The notes under the pieces were generated by a model. It had not been told where the DNA came from. It did no database searches and saw only the letters and a program-made list of their open reading frames with translations. Of a stretch of DNA of 32,110 bases, positions 16,284-22,628 are shown one piece after another. The stretch covers positions 1 through 32,110 of the forward strand of contig JAEEXG010000026.1 of the NCBI GenBank assembly GCA_016291405.1. The letters run 5' to 3'. How positions within the stretch are numbered: position 1 is the stretch's first letter; every line of letters begins with the position of its first letter. The stretch comes from Lachnospiraceae bacterium (lineage in GTDB: Bacteria; Bacillota; Clostridia; Lachnospirales; Lachnospiraceae). Position numbers and translations under genes: made by a program.

Positions 16284-17758
16284 AAGTCGCCCTCCCCTGC
16301 TTTTTCCAAAGCCTTGATAACGGCTTTTGCTTTGTTTAAGCATTCTTCAAATTCTTTGTTTGGATCTGAATCCGCCACAATGCCGGCGCCGCTTCTAACA
16401 AATACCTTTTCGTTTTTCTTGTAAGCAATTCTTATGGCAATGCAGGTATCCATGTTGCCGGTAAAGTCTATGTAACCGATTGCCCCACCGTAGATGCCTC
16501 GCTTATCGTTTTCAAGCTCTGCTATAAGCTGACAGGCTCTTATCTTTGGAGCACCTGAGAGAGTCCCTGCGGGAAGCACGCTCTCTATGGCACTTAGAGC
16601 GTCTTTATCTTTTCTTATTACGGAGCGAACGCTTGAGCCTATATGCATTACGTGAGAGAATCTTTCGATTGAATGAAGCTTTTCAACTTCCACGCTTCCA
16701 AACTCGCTTATTTTTCCAAGGTCGTTTCTTCCTAAATCAACCAGCATGTTGTGCTCGGCAAGTTCTTTTTCATCGGCTAGAAGCTCTTTTTCAAGGCTTA
16801 GGTCTTCTTCCTTTGTGGCGCCTCTTTTCCTTGTGCCTGCCAAGGGGAAGGTGTGAAGCACTCCGTCTTCAAGCTTAACTAAGGTTTCAGGCGAAGCCCC
16901 TGCCACTTCCACATCCGTTCCCGAAAAATAAAACATGTAAGGAGAAGGATTGAGGGTACGAAGAACCCTGTATGTATCAAAAAGGCTTCCCTCGAAAGGA
17001 GCTTCCAATCTGTTTGATAAAACTATCTGGAAAATGTCGCCTTCAAATATGTGGTTTTTAGCCTTTGTAACCATGTCGCAGAACTCGTTCTTTTCAAACA
17101 ATGGTTTAACGGCGCCTGTGAGCTTTCCTTTAGTGTTTGTATCTTTTTCGCCGTTCTTTAAAAGATCAAGCATTTCTTTAAGGGACTGCTTTGCTTTTTC
17201 ATAATTTTCTTCGATGTTATCTAGCTTCATGTTTGCGATAAGGATTATCTTTTGCTTTATATTGTCAAAGCAGATTACCTTATCAAAAAGCATTAAATCC
17301 ACGTCCTTAAATGCTTCTTCATCGCGCTTACCGCTTGTAACGGTGGGCTCTGAGTAGGTTATGTAATCGTATGAAAAATACCCAACAAGGCCTCCCGTAA
17401 ATGTAGGAAGATAATCAAGCCTAGGGCTTTTATATTCTTTTAAAATGTCTCTTAAGTAATCGGACGGATTCTTACACTTAAGGGTCACATCTCCGATTTC
17501 CCTTGATTCTTTTAAGACACCGCCCACGCAATCAATGCTAAGTTTTGGCTCATATCCTAAGAATGTATACCTGCCCCAGGTTTCATCCGCCACCGCAGAT
17601 TCAAGCATGAAGCAATGCTTTGATGCTTTCTTAAGTATCTTCACCGCCTCTATTGGGGTGATAAAATCCGATAAAATCTCAAGACTTACAGGAACTACGG
17701 AGTAGTCGCCCTTTCCCTTTATTTCTTTGACTTCTTCCAAAGTAGGTAATGTGTGCAT
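16280..17758 (-). CDS. trpE: Anthranilate synthase component I
   Basis: Makes anthranilate from chorismate with ammonia from TrpG. 492 residues. The N-terminal domain has the tryptophan feedback segment CFMLESAVADETWGRYTFLG (about 48-68, LxxS-type). The chorismate domain shows IFQIVLSNRL, NPSPYMFYFSG, EVAGASPETLVKL, TFPLAGTRKRG, ELAEHNMLVDLGRNDLG, LPAGTLSGAPKIRA and IAIRIAYKK, with all expected Mg2+ Glu positions apparently kept. It starts at ATG 17758 with an AGGGAGGAAA ribosome site and is the first gene of the operon, downstream of the T-box and a second folded leader segment. Feedback by tryptophan is expected from family knowledge. Confidence 0.97.
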   Translation of the reverse strand: MHTLPTLEEVKEIKGKGDYSVVPVSLEILSDFITPIEAVKILKKASKHCFMLESAVADETWGRYTFLGYEPKLSIDCVGGVLKESREIGDVTLKCKNPSDYLRDILKEYKSPRLDYLPTFTGGLVGYFSYDYITYSEPTVTSGKRDEEAFKDVDLMLFDKVICFDNIKQKIILIANMKLDNIEENYEKAKQSLKEMLDLLKNGEKDTNTKGKLTGAVKPLFEKNEFCDMVTKAKNHIFEGDIFQIVLSNRLEAPFEGSLFDTYRVLRTLNPSPYMFYFSGTDVEVAGASPETLVKLEDGVLHTFPLAGTRKRGATKEEDLSLEKELLADEKELAEHNMLVDLGRNDLGKISEFGSVEVEKLHSIERFSHVMHIGSSVRSVIRKDKDALSAIESVLPAGTLSGAPKIRACQLIAELENDKRGIYGGAIGYIDFTGNMDTCIAIRIAYKKNEKVFVRSGAGIVADSDPNKEFEECLNKAKAVIKALEKAGEGDL

Positions 17759-17782
17759 GTGGATTTCCTCCCTTTATTCTTT

Positions 17783-17962
17783 CTATTCGAAGCCCTCTAC
17801 TCAATTCGTAATCCGCTCCTTCGGAGCTTCTCCGCGCTTCGCGCTACGATTACTCATTTACGTAGAGTTCCTGCTTCGCAGGTCCCTTCAGCAATCGCAT
17901 GTCCGGTTTATCGTGCAAGCACGTAACCCGAACCTGCGATTGTCGAAGTTGCCTTCGAATAG
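17783..17962 (-). other. Large multi-stem structured element in the trp leader, between T-box and trpE
   Basis: A perfect 10-bp outer inverted repeat, ctattcgaag (17783-17792) with cttcgaatag (17953-17962), encloses a series of perfect stems. These are GTAATC 17808-17813 with GATTAC 17848-17853, closing gctcc-ttc-ggagc (17815-17827) and gcgc-ttc-gcgc (17834-17844); cctgc-ttc-gcagg (17870-17882); and caatcgca 17892-17899 with tgcgattg 17935-17942, closing cgtgc-aa-gcacg (17912-17923). The whole is a closed multi-branch structure, locally GC-rich, lying downstream of the T-box terminator so it is transcribed only on read-through. It ends 11 nt before the trpE ribosome site. Not a tRNA. Origin and role unknown; it may be an RNA stabiliser, a second control device or a small inserted element. 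Confidence 0.6.
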
Positions 17963-17976
17963 CAACATTTTTTCGC

Positions 17977-18016
17977 CAAAAAAAAATCCTTGACAGAGTT
18001 TTACTTCTGTCAAGGA
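17977..18016 (-). terminator. T-box regulatory terminator
   Basis: A 12-bp stem (17987-17998 with 18005-18016, one G-U) and a 6-base loop, followed on the minus strand by a run of nine T. It is mutually exclusive with the T-box antiterminator just upstream and is the switch point of the leader. Confidence 0.92.
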
Positions 18017-18273
18017 CGAATGAGTTTACTTTTACACTATCCGCGGTGCCACCTTGAATTCGCATTTTGAATGCGCGCTTAGCGAAATACCAACATATTT
18101 CCGGCAATTATACGCCTGCCTACAGCGTCGCAGAATACTCAGGAATCTCCCTTTGACTGCGCCCTCAGCGGTCCATTTGATAACTTGTTTCTTTCCCGGC
18201 TCTCACCCTCCCGGAATCTCTGTAAAGGCATCATTACCTTTATCTCCGCGTCAACGGTTTAATGTATTAAATT
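17977..18273 (-). promoter_or_regulatory. Tryptophan-specific T-box riboswitch leader of the trp operon
   Basis: Reads uncharged tRNA-Trp and allows read-through into trpEGDCFBA when tryptophan is short. The antiterminator consensus AAGGTGGCACCGCGG is at 18041-18055 (minus strand). Its T-box TGGC (18048-18051) would pair with the GCCA end of tRNA-Trp. Stem I shows the AG-bulge-type GGGTGAGAGCC and a specifier loop where TGG (18173-18175) is followed by A and then CCGC, which closes against GCGG near the stem base. The terminator stem, TCCTTGACAGA-type arms at 17987-17998 and 18005-18016, is followed by nine T on the minus strand (17978-17986). Both the codon (Trp) and the discriminator-reading base agree. 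Confidence 0.93.
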
Positions 18274-18279
18274 GATAAC

Positions 18280-18308
18280 ACTATAACATCGTCACTTTCA
18301 TGTGTCAA
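18280..18308 (-). promoter_or_regulatory. Sigma-A promoter of the trp operon
   Basis: Perfect TTGACA (18303-18308), a 17-nt spacer and TATAGT (18280-18285) on the minus strand. The expected start, about 18273, begins the T-box leader 80-100 bases before the specifier codon, as usual for this leader class. Confidence 0.88.
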
Positions 18309-18331
18309 CAGGGAATTTGTTTCTTTAAGAA

Positions 18332-18505
18332 AACTGCCTGAGAATATACTCATCCCCAAAAACGAAGCAACGCTCCACCGAACTATTCCACGAAAAACTA
18401 AGACGCGAAGAATGTTCTTCGCGCCTAAGATTTTCGGGAAGGATTTCGGTTTCGCTAAAAACGCTTCTGAATTGTTTTTGGGGATGTGTATATTCTCAAG
18501 CAGTT
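18332..18505. repeat. 174-bp large imperfect palindrome upstream of the trp promoter
   Basis: The 31-base left arm (18333-18363) and right arm (18474-18504) are reverse complements at 29 of 31 positions, and one more pair extends outside. Within, an apical stem pairs 18391-18411 with 18416-18436 at 18 of 21 positions around a 4-base loop, and shorter stems such as GAAGC with GCTTC lie between. The whole element can fold into one long interrupted hairpin. It sits between the ybaK stop (18533) and the trp -35 (18308). No open reading frame or target-site duplication is evident. It could act as a giant terminator for ybaK, a MITE-like relic, or a cruciform. Confidence 0.75.
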
Positions 18506-18532
18506 AATTAAGTAAATACAATATCATGGGAA

Positions 18533-19006
18533 TCATATTATGTCTGATACGGTGATATTGGCAGTTTTTATCAAATCGGAAGGTGCAAGTTCGATTTGAA
18601 AGCCTACTTTACCGGCGCTTACAAAGATGTGCTCATTACTTGTTGCGGTTTCGTGAATGAAGGTTTTAAACTGTTTCTTCATGCCGATTGGTGAGCATCC
18701 GCCGTGAACGTAACCGGTGAGTGGCAAAAGTTCCTTCTGCTTTATCATATCGATAGATTTCTCGCCTGCTGCCTTTGCCGCTTTCTTTAAATCTAATTCC
18801 TCTTTTACAGGAACAACAAAAACATAGTGTTCTCCTGTTTTCCCAACTGTTACAAGTGTTTTAAAAACACAATCTGCCGGCTCATTTAAAATCTTCGCTA
18901 TATCTTCTCCTGTTAATGTAGGGTCTGCATCATAAGAATGTAATTCATACACTATTTTCTTTTGGTCTAACACTCTGCAAACGTTTGTCTTCTCTATGCC
19001 TTTCAT
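18533..19006 (-). CDS. ybaK: YbaK/EbsC-family aminoacyl-tRNA deacylase
   Basis: Cytosolic editing enzyme that hydrolyses Cys-tRNA-Pro (YbaK type) made by prolyl-tRNA synthetase error. 157 residues from ATG 19006. Motifs: HSYDADPTLTGEDIAKIL, CVFKTLVTVG with the invariant Lys, FVVPVKEELDLKKAAKAAG, LTGYVHGGCSPIGMKKQ and the C-terminal SAGKVGFQIELAPSDLI. I prefer ATG 19006 over the in-frame ATG at 19021. GGGAGAGG sits just before 19006, and the family starts close to this Met. It begins 2 bases after the stop of the methyltransferase fusion, so the two are co-translated. Confidence 0.92.
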   Translation of the reverse strand: MKGIEKTNVCRVLDQKKIVYELHSYDADPTLTGEDIAKILNEPADCVFKTLVTVGKTGEHYVFVVPVKEELDLKKAAKAAGEKSIDMIKQKELLPLTGYVHGGCSPIGMKKQFKTFIHETATSNEHIFVSAGKVGFQIELAPSDLIKTANITVSDII

Positions 19007-19008
19007 AT

Positions 19009-19635
19009 CTACCTCTCCCATTGATACTTGGATAAGTCCACTTTATTTCCGATGACTTTTACGCCTTCTTTTTCAAGCCTTTCCTTTTGGATATTAACGC
19101 CACCAAACACAAAGGCCTCGGCAAGTTCTCCTTTAGAGTTTACCACTCTATGGCAAGGAATTGTGGAAGGATCGGGATTTTTATGAAGAGCATTTCCCAC
19201 GGCTCTGGACATTTTTTCGTTTCCGGCTTCTTTTGCAATCTGAGCGTACGTGGCAACTTTTCCCTTTGGAATGCGCCTTACTGCATCATAGATGCGCTTA
19301 CTGGGGCTATCGGATATTAAAAGATAACTTTCTTCAATCATCATTTTGATATCATCATCCGGTATGCTTCCATCCAAAATCACCGTGTTCCAGTGCTCTT
19401 TATTTTGATGGTATCCGGGAAGAACCGACTTGTATTTATCCCTCCAAAAGAAGGCCTTAATTGGGTCAACTTTAACATTTATGTGGATTTTTCCATCCAT
19501 TTCATAGGTCCAAAGAAAGGCTTTCTTATTGCCTTTGTACCTTATAAGTTGCCAGTTAAGATCATGAAATGGTGCATCCTGATATACATCTTCAAATGTC
19601 AAACCAAACTTAAGTGCTTCTTCTCTTGTTTTCAT
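19009..19635 (-). CDS. YjbR (MmcQ)-like domain fused to O6-alkylguanine-DNA methyltransferase domain
   Basis: A two-domain protein of 208 residues. The N-terminal part (about 1-105) is a YjbR/MmcQ-like fold: TREEALKFGLTFEDVYQDAPF, LIRYKGNKKAFLW, INVKVDPIKAFFWRDKY, PGYHQNKEHWNTVILDGSIPDDDI. The C-terminal part (about 112-197) is the DNA-binding and active-site domain of Ogt/MGMT. It has Tyr128 (VATYAQIA), Arg144 (MSRAVGNAL) and the acceptor Cys161 in IPCHRVV, so alkyl transfer should be possible. The usual N-terminal Ada_C/RNase H-like domain of MGMT is absent, replaced by YjbR. It starts 23 bases after the glycosidase-like gene with a GGAG site. The role of the YjbR domain is unknown. Confidence 0.88.
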   Translation of the reverse strand: MKTREEALKFGLTFEDVYQDAPFHDLNWQLIRYKGNKKAFLWTYEMDGKIHINVKVDPIKAFFWRDKYKSVLPGYHQNKEHWNTVILDGSIPDDDIKMMIEESYLLISDSPSKRIYDAVRRIPKGKVATYAQIAKEAGNEKMSRAVGNALHKNPDPSTIPCHRVVNSKGELAEAFVFGGVNIQKERLEKEGVKVIGNKVDLSKYQWER

Positions 19636-19658
19636 AATTCTCCTACAAAATGGACCAC

Positions 19659-21389
19659 TTATTCCCAGGCGAATTTTTCAAAGACTCCGGGGGTAAGCAA
19701 AACCTTGGCTGAGTAGAATTCGTGTGACTTAAAATCTTCTGAAACTACTTCTTTTGTAACCTCGATTTTTTTGCCTGTTGTGAGGTTTCTAAGGGCTTTT
19801 ACCTTTTTATCAGTATGAACCGTCACATAGTCTGTATGCAAGTCTTTCTTTACGTAGCGATACATGATAAAGCTTCCGTCTTCGTATTCAAAGAAAGAAA
19901 AATGCTTTCCGGTAACGTATGTTTCATCAAATAAGGCTCGCTTAATAACATCGATTGCTTCAGCAGGCATTTCGTAAAGGTCCGAAGGGTTCTTGGGAAC
20001 CGCGAATATGTATAGATTTCCCTTTTCAAAGCTAGAGCGCAAGAAAAGAGAATGATGCACATCTTTATCTCCGCCGTTTAAAAGGGACCAGCTATCGTTG
20101 TTAAAGTGGCTTAAAATCGGGAATAATATGGGCTTTTGGTGCTCATAGTATCCGCCTTCGTCTCCCGTAACCTGATATCTTGTAACAGTAAAATCCCCTG
20201 CCTCAAGAGTGGCCTGAGTAAGACCTTCTTTTCTTAATTCATCCCCTTTAAGGAAAAAGAAACCTGTTGTGATAACGGCCTTACCTCCGCGCCTTACATA
20301 TTCTTTAAGCTTTTTAACAATATCCTTATCCTTTGCGGCATCGGATGTTAAAAGAACACTTTTTGCTTTTTCATTAAAGAAAGGTGAACTTTCAATGTTA
20401 AGCCCAAGCATTCCAAGGCGCATTTCAACATGGTTTTGATTTCCCGATTCAAAGGGTATGTATGTGTGTACGCCCTTTGGAGCACCTGTGCCTTTAAGCA
20501 TCTTATCTATTTTATTTAATTGAAGACCCATGGGGCTCACAAAGTAGTTGTCGATTAAATCGCTCCACTGAAAGAGCATGATTTCTTTAGCCTTAGAAAA
20601 TGCGGTTAAATAAGCCTGCTCCAAATATCTGTCTGCCGACCAGCATTGATAGGTATCAAGCCAGCCTCCGCCGTTTCTGTTAGGCCAGGCATTTTCCATG
20701 TATCTAACAAGGCTGTAGCTTAAATATTCAGGCAAATGCTGGTCTGTATACATGGGGCTTCTGGTTTCTGTGCCTGTATATGTGGCATCAAATATTTTGC
20801 TTTGCTCATTGGGAACATAACCTGCTGCGTGATAAGATTCTCTCCAGTTAGGATATTTAATTATCACATTTATCTTTGGATTAACCTTCTTTGCAGGGTC
20901 TACAATAATGTTTTTTGAAACATCAAGCATAAGCTTTTTCCTGAATGTAACCCAGTCATCATTTCCCTTTTCTTTTACGCACCTTTCGCAGGTACAATTT
21001 GTAAAATAAAAATCATCTAAAATAAGCTCATCAAAGATACCTGCCGTAAACTCAACGATTTCTTTTAACCTGTTTCTCATGGCAGGGTCTGTATAGCAAA
21101 AGGTTTCAAAAAGTCTGGATTTTCCCGGTTCAGCCCCTTTAAAATCAGGGATTGTGGTGGTGATACCTCCCGATACTTTTACACCCTTACTCTCTAAAAA
21201 GCCCTTTATCATTAAAAGCTTTTCTTTATCTACGTCGCACTCTCCCCTGTGGGTTTCAAGATAAACCTTATCAAGGCCCACATATTTTTCCAAAAAAGAA
21301 TATTCCCTTGAAAGCTTGGCCTTTGTAAAAGAAGCCGCCACCTGCGCGGGAATATAAACAACAGTCTCAAAATTTTCAAAATGTCTCAT
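19659..21389 (-). CDS. Glycoside hydrolase-like TIM-barrel protein, function unknown
   Basis: A 576-residue cytosolic protein without signal peptide. I read it as a glycosidase-like TIM barrel (about 1-320): VVYIPAQVAAS start strand, then FDELILDDFYFTNCTCERCVK (about 138-158) with paired acids and a CxCxxC cluster, NVIIKYPNWRES, and IMLFQWSDLIDNYF. A flavodoxin/GATase-like segment follows (about 340-420: SVLLTSDAAKDKDIVKKLKE, RRGGKAVITTGFFF), as in GH42-type enzymes. A beta-rich tail ends it (about 500-576: RNLTTGKKIEVTKE). Catalytic residues cannot be assigned with confidence. It lies after the terminator of the ABC importer, with a GGAGGG site. It precedes the methyltransferase fusion by 23 bases. 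The family name is not recognised; it could act on an intracellular glycoside brought in by the importer. Confidence 0.7.
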   Translation of the reverse strand: MRHFENFETVVYIPAQVAASFTKAKLSREYSFLEKYVGLDKVYLETHRGECDVDKEKLLMIKGFLESKGVKVSGGITTTIPDFKGAEPGKSRLFETFCYTDPAMRNRLKEIVEFTAGIFDELILDDFYFTNCTCERCVKEKGNDDWVTFRKKLMLDVSKNIIVDPAKKVNPKINVIIKYPNWRESYHAAGYVPNEQSKIFDATYTGTETRSPMYTDQHLPEYLSYSLVRYMENAWPNRNGGGWLDTYQCWSADRYLEQAYLTAFSKAKEIMLFQWSDLIDNYFVSPMGLQLNKIDKMLKGTGAPKGVHTYIPFESGNQNHVEMRLGMLGLNIESSPFFNEKAKSVLLTSDAAKDKDIVKKLKEYVRRGGKAVITTGFFFLKGDELRKEGLTQATLEAGDFTVTRYQVTGDEGGYYEHQKPILFPILSHFNNDSWSLLNGGDKDVHHSLFLRSSFEKGNLYIFAVPKNPSDLYEMPAEAIDVIKRALFDETYVTGKHFSFFEYEDGSFIMYRYVKKDLHTDYVTVHTDKKVKALRNLTTGKKIEVTKEVVSEDFKSHEFYSAKVLLTPGVFEKFAWE

Positions 21390-21506
21390 AGTTAACCCTC
21401 CGAATACTTTTGTATCTACAGAAAGTTTACCATCTAAAAATGCGCGATTAAATAAATAATGCTCTTCATTTTATATAAATATCTTGCAAAGGCGATAAAA
21501 AACGAC

Positions 21507-21535
21507 AAAAAGAGCAGGAATAACCTGCTCTTTTT
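21507..21535 (-). terminator. Terminator after the ABC importer operon
   Basis: AAAAAGAGCAGG (21507-21518) and CCTGCTCTTTTT (21524-21535) form a perfect 12-bp stem with a 5-base loop, with T-runs (TTTTTGTCGTTTTTT) after it on the minus strand. It separates the ATPase gene from the glycosidase-like gene. Confidence 0.9.
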
Positions 21536-21553
21536 GCTGTAAAATTAACCCTT

Positions 21554-22615
21554 TTACAAAGCATATAAAGTGTTGTCTTCGAAGTTAAGGAATGCTTCGT
21601 CGCCAACCTTATATATCTTGGAATTCTTGGGGTTATACTCCTGAATCTTAACCAATGTATCCCCAATCAATACATGGTAATCCTGGTAAGCACCCATAAA
21701 GCATGAATACATTACCTTACCCTTAATGCTTCCCTTATCTGAAAGTGAAGCGCCTTCGGGGCGAAGAACTACGTTACATTCAGCGCCTGCCTGCATTGAG
21801 CCTGTGGCGCATTTAACGTCTGAACCGTTTATTTCAACTACGTCCTGAGCCTTAACTTTTCCCTTTAAGAAATTGGCTTCACCGATAAAGTCTGCAACAA
21901 ACTTATTATTGGGATAGTAATAAGCTTCCTGAGGTGTGGAAATCTGTTCCACATTACCCTTGTTCATGATGATTACCTTATCGGAAATCGCCATGGCTTC
22001 TGATTGATCGTGAGTTACATAGATAGCGGTAATTCCTGCTTCCTGCTGGATTCTTCTGATTTCTGTTCTCATGGAAACTCTTAACTTAGCATCAAGGTTT
22101 GATAAGGGTTCATCAAATAGAAGGACACCGGGCTCAATAACCAAAGCTCTTGCTAAAGCTACTCTTTGCTGCTGACCTCCCGATAACTGGTTGGTCATAC
22201 GGTTTTCCATGCCCTCTAAGCCAACAAGTGCCAAAATATCCGTAACCTTTTTCTTTATTACGTTTTTATCCATCTTTCTAAGCTTAAGACCGTAAGCTAC
22301 GTTATCAAAGATGTTATAGTGAGGTAAAAGCGCATAGCTTTGGAAAACCATGGCTGTATCTCTTTTGTTGGGAGTTAAAGCATTAATAGGCTCATTTCCC
22401 AAATAAATCTCACCTTCATCCGGGCTTTCAAATCCCGCAATCATTCTAAGTGTGGTGGTCTTACCGCATCCGGAAGGTCCAAGAAGTGTTACAAAGCTTC
22501 CGGGCTCAATTTCCAAGTTGGCATCTTTAACTGCGTAAAAGTCTTTGCCTGTCTTTGGATCTTTATAAATTTTTGATATGTGATCGAGGCGTACGCCCTT
22601 TTTTTCTTTTGCCAT
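21554..22615 (-). CDS. ABC importer ATPase (FbpC/PotA/AfuC-like)
   Basis: Cytosolic ATPase of the importer whose permease and binding protein lie upstream; 353 residues. Walker A GPSGCGKTTT (about 46-55), Q-loop VFQSYALLPH, signature LSGGQQQRVALARAL (about 143-157), Walker B VLLFDEPLSNLDA and the switch His in TAIYVTHDQSEA are all intact. The C-terminal third (about 250-350) is a TOBE domain (VVLRPEGASL, CFMGAYQDYHVLIGDTLVKIQEY), typical of the MOI/CUT/FeT group. It starts 13 bases after the permease with a GGAGAC site and ends before a strong terminator. Confidence 0.95.
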   Translation of the reverse strand: MAKEKKGVRLDHISKIYKDPKTGKDFYAVKDANLEIEPGSFVTLLGPSGCGKTTTLRMIAGFESPDEGEIYLGNEPINALTPNKRDTAMVFQSYALLPHYNIFDNVAYGLKLRKMDKNVIKKKVTDILALVGLEGMENRMTNQLSGGQQQRVALARALVIEPGVLLFDEPLSNLDAKLRVSMRTEIRRIQQEAGITAIYVTHDQSEAMAISDKVIIMNKGNVEQISTPQEAYYYPNNKFVADFIGEANFLKGKVKAQDVVEINGSDVKCATGSMQAGAECNVVLRPEGASLSDKGSIKGKVMYSCFMGAYQDYHVLIGDTLVKIQEYNPKNSKIYKVGDEAFLNFEDNTLYAL

Positions 22616-22628
22616 TTATGTGTCTCCT

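Noticed and set aside
16284-16343. N-terminal extension of trpG by 20 residues
   Set aside because: The TrpG family begins at [11 protein letters not shown]. The extension overlaps the trpE end in another frame, and the ATGA overlap at 16280-16283 explains the true start.
17892-17942. tRNA-like look of the caatcgca stem with a GGTTCG-like stretch
   Set aside because: Only 51 bases, no anticodon arm of the right size, no D-arm; it is one branch of the larger folded element.
17850-18275. Short open frames on both strands across the T-box and folded leader
   Set aside because: They lie in conserved RNA structure, lack ribosome sites, and encode low-complexity, unrelated peptides.
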